Of a stretch of DNA of 64,000 bases, positions 44,813 through 54,911 are shown in pieces. The DNA comes from Bacillus albus (GTDB lineage Bacteria; Bacillota; Bacilli; Bacillales; Bacillaceae_G). The DNA lies in the NCBI RefSeq assembly GCF_001884185.1, contig NZ_MAOE01000135.1, forward strand, positions 1 through 64,000, read 5' to 3'. Each line of letters opens with the position of its first letter. Position 1 is the first letter of the stretch. Below the pieces are notes generated by a model, which was not told where the DNA came from, did not search any database, and saw only the letters and a program-made list of their open reading frames with translations. The translations under genes were made by a program, and so were the position numbers.

Positions 44813-45784
44813 ATGAGTACGATTAAAGACGTTGCGAAATTAGCGGGAGTATCTGTTGCGACCGTTTCCAGAGTTTTAAATAAAAATGGATATGTTCATG
44901 AAGATACATTAAAGAAAGTAGAACGAGCGATTGAGATGCTAGATTATAAACCTAGTACAGTAGCACGTTCACTGTATAATAAGAAATCTCGTTTAATTGG
45001 CTTAGTTGTTCCAAATATCGTGAATCCATTCTTTCCAGAAGTTGCACGTGCCGTAGAAGATGTAGCTCATAAGCAAGGATATACAGTTGTACTTTGTAAC
45101 TCTGATGAAAATTTAGAAAAAGAAAAGCAATATATTGATGTACTTAGACAAAATAATGTCGACGGATTTATTGTAGCAACAAATCCACAAAATAGTGTTA
45201 ATTATATGAATTTGTCAGTACCAGTCGTTGCAATTGACCGTATGTTTAATGAGCGTATACCTGCTGTGTATGCAGATAACTATGCGGGAAGTCAGGAAGC
45301 GACAAAGTTATTAATAGACAAAGGCTGTAAACATATTGCGCATATTCGCGGACCGCGTGACGTAAGCACAGCTAATGAGCGTTTTGAAGGCTTTGTAGAC
45401 GTTATTACGCAAAATAATCTTTCTTATATGATTGCAGAGAGTACATTTGATCCAGCTAATAGTGAGCGTGTAGCGGTGGAATTATTAGAAGAGTACCCAC
45501 ATATAGATGGAATTGTTGCCGGGAATGATTTAATTGCAATAGGTATTGTAAAGGCTGCACTTCAAAAGGGAATTTCTATTCCGGATGATTTACAAATTAT
45601 CGGATTCGATGGAATTTCTTTAACAGAGATGATGTATCCATCTATTACAACTGTTGCACAGCCAATTTATGAAATGGGGAAAGTTGCAACAGAACTGCTG
45701 TTAGAGCAGATGGAAGGAAACGTATTAGAAGAGAAACACTATCGTTTACCGATTGAAATTATAGAACGAAATACAACGAAGTAA
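44813..45784 (+). CDS. rbsR: Ribose operon repressor, LacI family
   Basis: A 323-residue regulator. The LacI headpiece is at about 1-55 (TIKDVAKLAGVSVATVSRVLNKNG, hinge SLYNKKSRLIG) and a periplasmic-binding-like sugar domain follows. It represses the operon until ribose binds. The ATG at 44813 follows GGAGAGGG. It is first in the operon, with rbsK starting 13 bases after its stop. The adjacent ribose genes fix the call. Confidence 0.9.
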   Translation: MSTIKDVAKLAGVSVATVSRVLNKNGYVHEDTLKKVERAIEMLDYKPSTVARSLYNKKSRLIGLVVPNIVNPFFPEVARAVEDVAHKQGYTVVLCNSDENLEKEKQYIDVLRQNNVDGFIVATNPQNSVNYMNLSVPVVAIDRMFNERIPAVYADNYAGSQEATKLLIDKGCKHIAHIRGPRDVSTANERFEGFVDVITQNNLSYMIAESTFDPANSERVAVELLEEYPHIDGIVAGNDLIAIGIVKAALQKGISIPDDLQIIGFDGISLTEMMYPSITTVAQPIYEMGKVATELLLEQMEGNVLEEKHYRLPIEIIERNTTK

Positions 45785-45797
45785 GGAGATGAAACAG

Positions 45798-46694
45798 ATG
45801 CCAAATATTGCAGTAGTAGGTAGTATTTCAATGGACTTAGTGGCTGTTTCAAAAAAACGTCCGAAAGCAGGAGAAACAGTAATTGGTGAAGCTTTTCATA
45901 CAATTCCAGGAGGGAAAGGAGCGAACCAAGCGGTTGCTGCAGCTAGATTAGGCGCAAATGTAGCAATGGTTGGAGCGGTAGGAAACGATAATTATGGAAC
46001 TGTAGTGAGGAAAAATTTAGAGAACGAACGAGTTTTTATCGACTATGTGGTACCGGTTACAGATACGGCGACAGGAATTGCTCATATCGTTTTAGCAGAA
46101 GAGGATAACAGTATTGTTGTCGTGCAAGGGGCGAATGCTCTTGTAAATGAGTCGATTGTAGATCGTTCAAAGGATCTTCTTATAAAAGCAGATATGGTTG
46201 TTCTTCAACTAGAGATTCCACTTGAAACAGTAAAATATGTATTGGCTATTTGTGAGGAACACAAAATCCCAGTTATGTTAAATCCAGCGCCAGCACAAGT
46301 GTTATCAGAAGATATTTTAGAAAAGGCGACTTATATTACGCCAAATGAACACGAGTGCCGTATCGTATTAGATGATTTCACATCACCAATTGAAGAGTTA
46401 CTGGCTAAATATCCAAATAAACTATTGATGACAGAAGGTTCTAACGGTGTTCGTTTCCATAATGGCAAGGAGATTGTCCATGTTCCTAGTATTGCTGTTG
46501 ATGTAGTAGATACGACTGGAGCTGGTGATACATTCAATGGTGCATTAGCAGTTGCACTTTCTGAAGGAGAAGCTCTTCAAAAAGCAATTCGTTTTGCGAA
46601 TATTGCTGGTGGTCTTTCTGTAACGAAGCTTGGGGCGCAAGGTGGTATGCCAACGAGAGACAAAGTACGTGAAGTGCAGGTGATTGTTGGATGA
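45798..46694 (+). CDS. rbsK: Ribokinase
   Basis: A 298-residue PfkB-family sugar kinase that makes ribose-5-phosphate from ribose and ATP. Substrate motif [16 protein letters not shown] lies near residue 40, and the catalytic [13 protein letters not shown] near 240 contains the base Asp. The ATG at 45798 is preferred; the one at 45789 is inside the GTAAGGAG ribosome site. Its stop overlaps the rbsD start by four bases. Confidence 0.92.
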   Translation: MPNIAVVGSISMDLVAVSKKRPKAGETVIGEAFHTIPGGKGANQAVAAARLGANVAMVGAVGNDNYGTVVRKNLENERVFIDYVVPVTDTATGIAHIVLAEEDNSIVVVQGANALVNESIVDRSKDLLIKADMVVLQLEIPLETVKYVLAICEEHKIPVMLNPAPAQVLSEDILEKATYITPNEHECRIVLDDFTSPIEELLAKYPNKLLMTEGSNGVRFHNGKEIVHVPSIAVDVVDTTGAGDTFNGALAVALSEGEALQKAIRFANIAGGLSVTKLGAQGGMPTRDKVREVQVIVG

Positions 46695-47086
46695 AAAAGC
46701 ACGGTGTATTAAACAGTGAGATTGCAGCTGTCCTTGCTTCACTGGGGCATACAGATACGATTGTAATCGCAGACTGCGGGTTACCAATTCCTGACGGAGT
46801 AAAGCGAATTGATTTAGCAGTTGAGCTTGGAAAACCTAGTTTTTTAGACGTATTGCAAGTGGTAGCTGATGATATGGCAATTGAAAAAGTAACGTTAGCA
46901 GAAGAAGTCATTAACACTAATGCGGAAGTAAATAAAGAGATTGAGATGAAATTAATAGAGCCAGCGTTTGAATATGTATCGCATGAACAATTTAAAGAGC
47001 ATACAAAGAAAGCGAAGGCGATTATTCGTACAGGAGAGGCTACTCCTTATGCCAATGTAATTTTACATGCAGGCGTGATTTTTTAA
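46691..47086 (+). CDS. rbsD: D-ribose pyranase
   Basis: A 131-residue cytosolic enzyme that interconverts the pyranose and furanose forms of ribose so that RbsK can use it. It opens [21 protein letters not shown], with His 20-type catalytic residue in GHTD, and ends with [18 protein letters not shown]. It overlaps rbsK by ATGA, implying translational coupling. Confidence 0.92.
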   Translation: MKKHGVLNSEIAAVLASLGHTDTIVIADCGLPIPDGVKRIDLAVELGKPSFLDVLQVVADDMAIEKVTLAEEVINTNAEVNKEIEMKLIEPAFEYVSHEQFKEHTKKAKAIIRTGEATPYANVILHAGVIF

Positions 47087-47104
47087 TAAAGGGAAGTGAT
47101 GAGA

Positions 47105-48589
47105 ATGCGTATTGAAATGAAAAATATTTCAAAGGCGTTCAATGGCAATCCTGTTTTGAAGAGTGCACAATTTATGATTGAAACAGGGGAAGTCCATGCA
47201 TTGATGGGGGAAAATGGAGCGGGGAAATCAACGCTCATGAAGATTTTAACAGGTGTATATAAAAGAGATGGTGGAACAATCACGATTGATGGACAAGAAC
47301 GAACTTTTAAAAATGCGAAAGAAGCAGAAGAGTACGGCATTGCATTTATACATCAAGAATTGAACATATTATCGAATTTAACAGTAGCTGAAAATATGTT
47401 TCTCGGTAAAGAGTTGATGTATGGGAAAACAGGTATTTTGCGTACGCGTCAAATGAATGCGATTGCGCAGCAGCAACTGGCGAAGTTAGGGTTACATGTA
47501 AAAGGCGCTATGTTGGCAGGAGAGTTATCGGTTGGACAACAGCAAATTATCGAAATTGCGAAAGCGTTAATGACAAATGCTAGCGTCATCATTATGGATG
47601 AACCTACAGCTGCATTAACAGATCGTGAAATTGAAACGTTGTTTACTGTTATTAATCAATTACGTAAAGAAGGCGTTTCGTTCGTTTATATCTCACACCG
47701 AATGGAAGAAATTTTTTCAATCTGTGATGCCATTACAATTTTACGTGATGGGGAATACGTCGGAAAGAGATCTATTCCAGAAACATCGTTTGATGAAGTA
47801 GTGAGTATGATGGTGGGGCGCAGCATTGGTGAACGTTACCCAGAACGAAATAGTCAAATTGGCGATGTTATTTTTGAAATGCGTAATGGAACGAAAAAAG
47901 GGAAGTTTGAAAATGTATCGTTTCAAGTGAGGAAAGGTGAAATCCTTGGTGTTGCTGGCTTGATGGGAGCTGGACGTACAGATATTATGAAAGCGATATT
48001 TGGATACGAACCTTTAGATTCTGGCCAAATTTTCATAAATGGACAAGAAGTAAAGATTGATAGTCCGATAGATGCGATTAGACAAAGAATAGCTTTCATT
48101 ACAGAGGATAGAAAATCTGAAGGATTAGTGTTAGATTTCTCAATTCGAGAAAATTTAGCTTTACCGAATTTAGAAAGTCTTTCAAAGGGAAGTGTCTTAA
48201 GTAACGAACTAGAACAACAGTTTACAGCGGATATGATGAAGCTACTTAATGTGAAAGCATCTAGTGGAGAGCAAGCAGTGAAATCTCTTTCTGGTGGAAA
48301 TCAGCAAAAGGTTGTTATTGCAAAATGGCTAGGTATCCACCCGCAGTTACTCATTTTAGATGAGCCAACAAGGGGTGTCGATGTTGGAGCGAAAAAAGAA
48401 ATTTACTCTATTATGAATAAGCTTACTGAGCAAGGCGATGCCGTTATTATGGTATCATCTGAGCTTCCAGAAGTTTTAGGAATGAGTGATCGAGTTCTTG
48501 TTATTCATGAAGGAAAAGTCGGCGGGATTTTAGGGAAAGATGAGGCATCACAAGAGTCTATTATGGCACTAGCTACAGGGGGAGAGTAA
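47105..48589 (+). CDS. rbsA: Ribose ABC transporter ATPase (double domain)
   Basis: About 494 residues with two fused ABC domains. The first has Walker [10 protein letters not shown] and signature [15 protein letters not shown]. The second has a degenerate Walker A ([10 protein letters not shown]) and signature [15 protein letters not shown], as usual for RbsA. It powers ribose import through RbsC. Candidate starts are GTG at 47096, ATG at 47099 and ATG at 47105; the last has the best distance from AAAGGGAAG. Confidence 0.92.
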   Translation: MRIEMKNISKAFNGNPVLKSAQFMIETGEVHALMGENGAGKSTLMKILTGVYKRDGGTITIDGQERTFKNAKEAEEYGIAFIHQELNILSNLTVAENMFLGKELMYGKTGILRTRQMNAIAQQQLAKLGLHVKGAMLAGELSVGQQQIIEIAKALMTNASVIIMDEPTAALTDREIETLFTVINQLRKEGVSFVYISHRMEEIFSICDAITILRDGEYVGKRSIPETSFDEVVSMMVGRSIGERYPERNSQIGDVIFEMRNGTKKGKFENVSFQVRKGEILGVAGLMGAGRTDIMKAIFGYEPLDSGQIFINGQEVKIDSPIDAIRQRIAFITEDRKSEGLVLDFSIRENLALPNLESLSKGSVLSNELEQQFTADMMKLLNVKASSGEQAVKSLSGGNQQKVVIAKWLGIHPQLLILDEPTRGVDVGAKKEIYSIMNKLTEQGDAVIMVSSELPEVLGMSDRVLVIHEGKVGGILGKDEASQESIMALATGGE

Positions 48590-48591
48590 GG

Positions 48592-49527
48592 ATGGCTAAG
48601 AAGGGGAATGTATTACAACAACTCGGTTCTTTAATCGGTTTAGTATTAATTATCGTCGTAATTACAGCTTTAAATCCAGCATTTATTGAAATTCCAAATT
48701 TATTTAATATACTGCGTCAAGTATCGATTAATGCGCTTATTGCATTCGGAATGACCTTTGTAATTTTAACAGGGGGTATTGACTTATCGGTAGGTTCTAT
48801 TTTAGCATTAGCAAGTGCACTTGTTGCTGGAATGATGGCAAGTGGCATGGACCCGTTTCTTGCAATGGCAGTTGGATTATTGGCTGGTCTTGTAATGGGA
48901 ATTGTAAACGGTATCATCATAGCGAAGGGAAAAGTAGCTCCATTTATTGCGACGTTAGCAACAATGACTATTTTTCGTGGCTTGACGCTTGTTTATATGG
49001 ACGGACGTCCGATCACTGGTCTTGGTGATCATTTAATGTTCCAAATGTTTGGCCGCGGTTATTTTCTCGGTATTCCGGTACCAGCTGTTACAATGATGAT
49101 CGCTTTCGCAGTACTGTACTTCATTTTGAAGAAAACGACATTTGGTCGCCGTACATTTGCAATTGGTGGAAATGAAGAAGCAGCAGCACTATCAGGTATT
49201 AATGTTACGAGAATTAAAGTAATGATTTACGGTCTTTCCGGAATTTTGGCAGCGCTTGCAGGTATTGTCTTAACATCACGACTAGATTCTGCACAACCAA
49301 CTGCAGGTACTTCTTACGAATTAGATGCAATTGCAGCAGTTGTATTAGGTGGAACAAGTCTTTCTGGGGGAAGAGGATGGATTGTTGGTACATTCATCGG
49401 CGTACTTATTATCGGTGTACTAAATAACGGTTTAAATTTATTAGGTGTATCTTCTTTCTTCCAACAAGTTGTAAAAGGACTTGTAATCTTACTAGCTGTA
49501 TTAATTGATCGTCGAAAAGAAGCGTAA
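48592..49527 (+). CDS. rbsC: Ribose ABC transporter permease
   Basis: A 311-residue membrane permease with about 8-10 helices. The family region TGGIDLSVGSILALASALVAGMM is present. It forms the ribose channel with RbsA. The ATG starts two bases after the rbsA stop. Its stop lies 15 bases before the chosen rbsB start. Confidence 0.92.
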   Translation: MAKKGNVLQQLGSLIGLVLIIVVITALNPAFIEIPNLFNILRQVSINALIAFGMTFVILTGGIDLSVGSILALASALVAGMMASGMDPFLAMAVGLLAGLVMGIVNGIIIAKGKVAPFIATLATMTIFRGLTLVYMDGRPITGLGDHLMFQMFGRGYFLGIPVPAVTMMIAFAVLYFILKKTTFGRRTFAIGGNEEAAALSGINVTRIKVMIYGLSGILAALAGIVLTSRLDSAQPTAGTSYELDAIAAVVLGGTSLSGGRGWIVGTFIGVLIIGVLNNGLNLLGVSSFFQQVVKGLVILLAVLIDRRKEA

Positions 49528-49541
49528 TGGAGGGACAGTTC

Positions 49542-50468
49542 ATGAAGAAATGGTTACTTATACTCGTTGCATCTATTATGGTCATTACTGCTGGTTGTTC
49601 AATGGAACCACCAGAATGGGCAAAGGATTCTGGCGATAAAGGTCGAAATAAAACTATTAAAGTTGGATTCTCTGTTTCAACTTTAAACAATCCATTTTTT
49701 GTGACTTTGAAAAAAGGGGCAGAAAAGAAAGCGAAAGAAAGTGGCATTGAATTGATTGCTGTTGATGCGCAAAATGATGCAGCAAAGCAAACGAACGATG
49801 TTGAAGATTTAATTCAAAAAGGTGTCGATGTAGTTGTTATTAATCCAACCGATTCAGATGCTGTTGCTTCAGCGGTAAGTGCGGCAAATGCAGCGAATGT
49901 CCCTGTTATTACTGTAGACCGCGTTGCAAATTCAGGTAAAGTTGTTTCACACATTGCCTCTAATAATATTGAAGGTGGTCAAATGGCTAGTGATTACATG
50001 CGTGAATTAGTTGGCGATGGAGCAAATGTTGCTGAATTAGAAGGAATTCCTGGCTCTTCTGCTGCTCGTGAGCGCGGGAAAGGATTCCATAACGTAGCGG
50101 ATAAGTCTTTGAAAATAGTTGCAAAACAAGCGGCTGATTTTGATAGAGCAAAAGGATTATCTGTTATGGAAAACATTTTGCAAGCAAATGGTGATATTAA
50201 AGCCGTGTTTGCGCATAACGATGAAATGGCATTAGGAGCACTTGAAGCATTGAAGTCTGCTGGAAAAACGGATGTATTCGTTGTTGGTTTTGATGCAACA
50301 GAAGATGCTGTAAAAGCGGTTAAAGATGGGCGTATGGCTGCAACAGTTGCTCAAAAACCGGAATTAATCGGGGAGAAGGCGATGCAAACAGCAAAAGAGA
50401 TAACGCAAGGTAAAAAAGTAGACAAATCTATTCCGATTGAATTAGAGCTTATTAAGAAAAACAAATAA
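49542..50468 (+). CDS. rbsB: Ribose ABC transporter substrate-binding lipoprotein
   Basis: About 308 residues. The signal peptide ends in the lipobox ITAGC, then a periplasmic-binding type I fold (KVGFSVSTLNNPFFVTLKKGAEKKAKE, DVVVINPTDSDAV, DVFVVGFDATEDAV). It captures ribose outside the cell. The ATG at 49542 follows ATGGAGGGAC; the ATG at 49527 overlaps the rbsC stop and the ribosome site. Confidence 0.92.
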   Translation: MKKWLLILVASIMVITAGCSMEPPEWAKDSGDKGRNKTIKVGFSVSTLNNPFFVTLKKGAEKKAKESGIELIAVDAQNDAAKQTNDVEDLIQKGVDVVVINPTDSDAVASAVSAANAANVPVITVDRVANSGKVVSHIASNNIEGGQMASDYMRELVGDGANVAELEGIPGSSAARERGKGFHNVADKSLKIVAKQAADFDRAKGLSVMENILQANGDIKAVFAHNDEMALGALEALKSAGKTDVFVVGFDATEDAVKAVKDGRMAATVAQKPELIGEKAMQTAKEITQGKKVDKSIPIELELIKKNK

Positions 50469-50502
50469 ATATAAAATGAAAATTAGGAAGGAAGAATAAC
50501 AA

Positions 50503-51150
50503 ATGAAATTCTTTATTGATACAGCAAACATTAATGAAATTAAAGAGGCAAATGCTTTAGGCGTAGTAGCTGGAGTAACGACAAACCCATCACTTGTAGC
50601 AAAAGAAGGCGTAGATTTCCATGAGCGTATTCGTGAAATTTGCAGCTTTATAGAAGGACCTGTAAGCGCAGAAGTAATTAGCTTAGAAGCTGATAAAATG
50701 ATTGAAGAAGGAAAAGAGTTAGCGAAAATTGCTCCAAACGTTGTTGTAAAAGTTCCGATGACAACAGAAGGTTTAAAAGCAGTAAAAGCATTCTCTGACT
50801 TAGGAATTCGTACAAACGTTACACTAGTATTCTCAGCAGTTCAAGCTTTACTTGCAGCTCGTGCTGGGGCAACATACGTTTCACCGTTCTTAGGTCGCTT
50901 AGACGATATCGGTCATAACGGTATGGACTTAATCCGCCAAATTGCAGAAATCTTTGCCATTCACGGCATCGAAACAGAAATCATCGCAGCATCTGTACGC
51001 CACAGCGTTCACGTAACTGATGCAGCATTAAATGGTGCACATATTGCAACAATCCCAGCAAACGTAATTGCTTCATTAGTGAAGCACCCATTAACAGATC
51101 AAGGAATTGAGAAATTCTTAGCTGATTGGGAAAAAACACAAGAGAAATAA
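50503..51150 (+). CDS. Small transaldolase / fructose-6-phosphate aldolase-like enzyme
   Basis: A 215-residue member of the short (FSA/TalC) transaldolase subfamily. It opens [17 protein letters not shown] and has the Schiff-base Lys 83 in VVKVPMT. These enzymes move dihydroxyacetone units in the pentose phosphate pathway or cleave fructose-6-phosphate; which one is not clear. It follows rbsB by 34 bases with no terminator between, so it appears to be the last gene of the ribose operon, feeding ribose-5-phosphate carbon into glycolysis. Confidence 0.88.
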   Translation: MKFFIDTANINEIKEANALGVVAGVTTNPSLVAKEGVDFHERIREICSFIEGPVSAEVISLEADKMIEEGKELAKIAPNVVVKVPMTTEGLKAVKAFSDLGIRTNVTLVFSAVQALLAARAGATYVSPFLGRLDDIGHNGMDLIRQIAEIFAIHGIETEIIAASVRHSVHVTDAALNGAHIATIPANVIASLVKHPLTDQGIEKFLADWEKTQEK

Positions 51151-51160
51151 TAGAAAATCA

Positions 51161-51197
51161 AGAATCCTAGTTTAATTGACTAGGATTCTTTTTTATT
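51161..51197 (+). terminator. Terminator of the rbs operon
   Basis: AGAATCCTAGT / ACTAGGATTCT stem with a 7-base loop, then TTTTTT. Confidence 0.88.
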
Positions 51198-51209
51198 TAA
51201 AAGAATTTT

Positions 51210-51225
51210 CATGCAATTTTGCATA
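51210..51225 (+). promoter_or_regulatory. PlcR-type box upstream of inhA2
   Basis: CATGCAATTTTGCATA matches the PlcR consensus TATGNANNNNTNCATA at all fixed positions except the first. It is 241 bases before the inhA2 ATG. InhA2 is known to be under PlcR control in the B. cereus group. Confidence 0.65.
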
Positions 51226-51329
51226 TTGTCTTTTAAATTTGTTATATAAACTATTTAATATATACAAATCACTCTTTATTTTTCATATTTTGATATAGAA
51301 AGATAGAGGGTCTGACCAGAAAACTGGAG

Positions 51330-51382
51330 GGCATGATTCTATAACAGAAATATTAAAGTTTATAGAATTATGCCTTTTTATA
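51330..51382 (+). terminator. Terminator-like hairpin in the inhA2 leader
   Basis: GGCATGATTCTATA (51330-51343) pairs fully with TATAGAATTATGCC (51361-51374), with one G-T pair, followed by TTTTTATA. It lies between the PlcR-type box and the start codon. A smaller CCAGAAAACTGG hairpin (51316-51327) comes just before it. Either it attenuates the gene or stabilises its mRNA. Confidence 0.6.
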
Positions 51383-51466
51383 TAGGGAGGGTAGTAAACA
51401 GGGATTTCGACAAAAATGCACCAATTTATCTGAATTTTAAGTTTTATATAAAAGGAGAGAAATAGA

Positions 51467-53866
51467 ATGAGAAGAAAAGCGCCATTTAAAGTGTTGTCAT
51501 CATTAGCAATTGCGGCAATTATCGGATGCACATCGGTAATGAGTACTCCATTAGCATACGCAGAAACGCCAGCAAAAGAGAAAGAAAATGTGTCTACCAC
51601 ACCAATTGATTACAACTTAATTCAAGAAGATCGTTTAGCGGAAGCGCTGAAGGAAAGAGGAACAATTAATCCAGCATCTTCTAAAGAAGAGACGAAAAAA
51701 GCTGTAGAGAAATATATTGAAAAGAAACAAGGAGATCAGGCAAATAAAGAAATTCTTCCAGCGGATACTGCTAAAGAGGCATCTGATTTCGTGAAAAAAG
51801 TAAAAGAGAAAAAAATGGAAGAAAAGGAGAAAGTAAAGAAACCTGAAAAAAATGTTAGCCCTGAGCAAAAGCCTGAACCAAATAAAAAACAATTGAATGG
51901 ACAAGTTCCAACATCTAAAGCAAAGCAAGCGCCATATAAGGGGGCTGTTCGAACAGATAAAGTATTAGTATTACTCGTTGAATTTAGTGATTATAAACAT
52001 AATAATATCGATCAAACACCAGGGTATATGTATTCGAATGACTTTAGTAGAGAGCATTATCAAAAAATGTTATTTGGTAATGAACCATACACGTTATTTG
52101 ATGGTTCGAAAGTAAAAACATTTAAACAATATTACGAAGAGCAGTCTGGTGGTAGTTATACGACAGACGGATATGTAACGGAGTGGCTAACTGTTCCAGG
52201 AAAAGCATCTGACTATGGTGCTGATGGTAGTAGTGGGCACGATAATAAAGGACCAAAAGGTGCACGTGATTTAGTGAAAGAAGCTTTACATGCAGCTGCT
52301 GAGAAAGGATTAGATTTATCTCAATTTGATCAATTTGATAGATATGATACAAATGGTGACGGGAATCAAAATGAACCTGACGGTGTAATTGATCATTTAA
52401 TGGTAATCCATGCTGGTGTTGGTCAAGAAGCTGGTGGCGGTAAATTAGGCGATGATGCAATTTGGTCACATCGTTCAAAATTAGCAATAGATCCAGTAGC
52501 AATTGAAGGGACAAAATCGAAGGTAGATTACTTTGGAGGAAAAGTAGCAGCACATGATTACACAATTGAACCAGAAGATGGAGCAGTCGGTGTATTTGCA
52601 CATGAATTTGGACATGATCTTGGCTTGCCGGATGAATATGACACGAAATATACGGGAACTGGTTCACCTGTCGAAGCTTGGTCATTAATGAGTGGAGGTA
52701 GTTGGACAGGGAAAATTGCAGGAACAGAGCCAACTAGTTTCTCGCCACAAAATAAAGACTTCTTACAAAAGAATATGGGTGGCAACTGGGCAAAAATTTT
52801 AGAAGTAGACTACGATAAAATTAAGCGTGGTGTAGGAGTTCCTACATATATCGATCAAAGTGTTACGAAATCAAATCGTCCAGGCGTTGTACGTGTTAAC
52901 TTACCAGGTAAGAGTGTTGAAACGATTAAACCTGAGTTTGGAAAACATGCATATTATAGTACAAGAGGCGATGATATGCATACAACATTAGAAACACCAT
53001 TCTTTGATGTAACAAAAGGAACAAATGCAAAATTCGATTATAAAGCAAATTATGAGTTAGAAGCAGAGTGCGATTTTGTCGAAGTACATGCAGTAACAGA
53101 AGATGGAACGAAAACATTAATTGATAGACTTGGAGAAAAAGTAGTCCAAGGAGATAAAGATACAACAGATGGGAAATGGATTGATAAATCATATGATTTA
53201 AGTCAATTTAAAGGAAAAAAGGTGAAACTACAATTCGATTATATTACAGATCCGGCTGTAACATATAAAGGTTTCGCGATGGATAATGTAAATGTAACTG
53301 TTGATGGAAAAGTTGTATTTTCTGATGATGCAGAAGGACAGTCTAAAATGAATGTAAATGGTTTTGTTGTTTCTGATGGAACAGAGAAGAAAGCTCATTA
53401 TTACTACTTAGAGTGGAGAAACTATGCGGGATCAGATAATGGATTAAAAGCAGGAAAAGGTCCAGTGTATAATACAGGTCTTGTCGTTTGGTATGCAGAT
53501 GATAGCTTTAAAGATAACTGGGTTGGGGTGCATCCAGGTGAAGGATTCCTTGGTGTTGTAGATTCTCATCCAGAAGCCCTTGTTGGTAATTTAAACGGGA
53601 AACCAGCATACGGTAATACAGGTATGCAAATTGCGGACGCTGCATTTTCGTTTGATCAAACACCAGCATGGAGCGTAAATTCATTAACACGTGGACAGTT
53701 TAACTATTCTGGATTACAAGGTGTTACAACTTTTGACGATTCAAAAGTCTATAGTAACAAACAAATTGCAGACGCAGGAAGAAAAGTTCCAAACCTTGGA
53801 CTTAAATTCCAAGTTGTTGGACAAGCAGATGATAAATCGGCAGGCGCTGTTTGGATTAAACGTTAA
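51467..53866 (+). CDS. inhA2: Immune inhibitor A metalloprotease (InhA2-like)
   Basis: A 799-residue secreted peptidase M6. A signal peptide (about 1-30, ending LAYA) and a charged propeptide (about 35-140, Lys/Glu-rich) precede the catalytic domain, whose zinc motif [14 protein letters not shown] has His at about 379 and 383. A C-terminal immunoglobulin-like/MAM-type region follows. InhA enzymes degrade host antimicrobial and matrix proteins. AAAGGAGAG precedes the ATG. The B. cereus group has several inhA genes; the location just before plcB and sph and the PlcR-type box indicate InhA2. Confidence 0.9.
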   Translation: MRRKAPFKVLSSLAIAAIIGCTSVMSTPLAYAETPAKEKENVSTTPIDYNLIQEDRLAEALKERGTINPASSKEETKKAVEKYIEKKQGDQANKEILPADTAKEASDFVKKVKEKKMEEKEKVKKPEKNVSPEQKPEPNKKQLNGQVPTSKAKQAPYKGAVRTDKVLVLLVEFSDYKHNNIDQTPGYMYSNDFSREHYQKMLFGNEPYTLFDGSKVKTFKQYYEEQSGGSYTTDGYVTEWLTVPGKASDYGADGSSGHDNKGPKGARDLVKEALHAAAEKGLDLSQFDQFDRYDTNGDGNQNEPDGVIDHLMVIHAGVGQEAGGGKLGDDAIWSHRSKLAIDPVAIEGTKSKVDYFGGKVAAHDYTIEPEDGAVGVFAHEFGHDLGLPDEYDTKYTGTGSPVEAWSLMSGGSWTGKIAGTEPTSFSPQNKDFLQKNMGGNWAKILEVDYDKIKRGVGVPTYIDQSVTKSNRPGVVRVNLPGKSVETIKPEFGKHAYYSTRGDDMHTTLETPFFDVTKGTNAKFDYKANYELEAECDFVEVHAVTEDGTKTLIDRLGEKVVQGDKDTTDGKWIDKSYDLSQFKGKKVKLQFDYITDPAVTYKGFAMDNVNVTVDGKVVFSDDAEGQSKMNVNGFVVSDGTEKKAHYYYLEWRNYAGSDNGLKAGKGPVYNTGLVVWYADDSFKDNWVGVHPGEGFLGVVDSHPEALVGNLNGKPAYGNTGMQIADAAFSFDQTPAWSVNSLTRGQFNYSGLQGVTTFDDSKVYSNKQIADAGRKVPNLGLKFQVVGQADDKSAGAVWIKR

Positions 53867-53872
53867 TAACAG

Positions 53873-53906
53873 AAAAGCACATTCTTCATATGAAGAATGT
53901 GCTTTT
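53873..53906 (+). terminator. Terminator of inhA2
   Basis: A perfect 34-base palindrome running from AAAAGCACATTCTTC to GAAGAATGTGCTTTT around ATAT. Confidence 0.88.
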
Positions 53907-54184
53907 TAATTGTACAGTAAGTTATTATTTTAGCTTATGTAATACAAGTGTCTGTTCATATGTAGTGTATCAAATTATGTGGGAGAAGGAAATATTTCCG
54001 AGGAAATTGTCGAAGTATCGTCGGTATTTATACACTTTTTTTGTAAAAGAAGAAATGTAGTATTGCCTTTACAGTTTAATTTATTTACATTGTTACTTGG
54101 CTATACACAGAAGTAATATATTCGGCAATAAAAGAGCGCTCTTGGATAGTGCTCTTTTTTATGGATAGAAAGGAGTTGAATTAA
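53907..54184 (+). other. Region between inhA2 and a small gene pair, with a hairpin
   Basis: About 280 bases without a gene. AAAAGAGC (54130-54137) pairs with GCTCTTTT (54151-54158) and a T-run follows, only about 25 bases before the next start codon. This is a terminator-like element in the leader of the gene at 54185. Nothing else is recognised. Confidence 0.5.
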
Positions 54185-54526
54185 ATGAAAGAAGTAATTG
54201 AATGTCCACAGTGTGAAGGAGATATTATTGCGCAACATATTATTGATCTCCCGCATCCTTTTTCATTCAGATGTCCACACTGCAAGGTGAGGTTAAAAGA
54301 AATGAGAATCACACCTTGCTTAATATTAGCAGCAATTTGTATCATTCCACTGCTTATTATAATTGGAGAGGGTATTAAGGAATTACTAGTAAAATATTTT
54401 TCTATTATAGATGATGTACCAACTGTACTTATTTTCTTCTTATTTTGTTATCCATTGTATTATCTCTATGAAAAATATAATGCCATATTGTTTATTAAAT
54501 ATGGTTTATTGAAAGTTAAAAATTGA
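54185..54526 (+). CDS. Zinc-ribbon-like small membrane protein, unknown function
   Basis: A 113-residue protein. The N-terminal part has two Cys pairs, CPQC (about 7-10) and CPHC (about 31-34), forming a likely zinc ribbon. Two hydrophobic helices follow (about 45-65 and 75-95). GAAAGGAG precedes the ATG. I do not recognise the family. It lies 16 bases from another small membrane protein, so the two form a pair. Confidence 0.7.
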   Translation: MKEVIECPQCEGDIIAQHIIDLPHPFSFRCPHCKVRLKEMRITPCLILAAICIIPLLIIIGEGIKELLVKYFSIIDDVPTVLIFFLFCYPLYYLYEKYNAILFIKYGLLKVKN

Positions 54527-54542
54527 ATAGGAGATTATCATT

Positions 54543-54872
54543 ATGTTGTGGAAAATTTATTTAGTCATTGTAGCGATATTGGCTATTACTTCGTTAGTAA
54601 GAGGTATGTTTCAAACGTCAATTCAAAAGTTTGATTTTGTAGTGACTATCATTACATGGATAGGGCTATTTGGTTTTGTTTTTGATGTAGAGATAGTAAC
54701 CCCACTCGTTTGGAAGTGTATCTTCGTGTTTAGCGTTATTTGGACTTTTACTGCAGTTTTTGTTTTACGTTTATATGAAGAGAAGGATGACCCGCTACCT
54801 TTTATATTTAAATTAATTGGTATTATCCCAACTCTGCCATTATATTACGGGCTATATCAATATGCATTTTAA
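54543..54872 (+). CDS. Small integral membrane protein, unknown function
   Basis: A 109-residue protein with three or four hydrophobic helices (about 4-22, 30-48, 50-70, 85-105) and few charged residues. No family is recognised. It follows the zinc-ribbon protein by 16 bases, with ATAGGAG upstream, and ends at a terminator shared with the convergent MFS gene. Confidence 0.7.
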   Translation: MLWKIYLVIVAILAITSLVRGMFQTSIQKFDFVVTIITWIGLFGFVFDVEIVTPLVWKCIFVFSVIWTFTAVFVLRLYEEKDDPLPFIFKLIGIIPTLPLYYGLYQYAF

Positions 54873-54911
54873 AAAAAGACAATGATGGAGTTATCCCATC
54901 ATTGTCTTTTT
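54873..54911. terminator. Bidirectional terminator between convergent genes
   Basis: AAAAAGACAATGATGG / CCATCATTGTCTTTTT, a 16-bp perfect stem. Confidence 0.88.

Noticed and set aside
52122-52733. Leu/His-rich open frame on the minus strand inside inhA2
   Set aside because: A composition artefact of the opposite strand; the plus-strand frame carries the intact protease motif.
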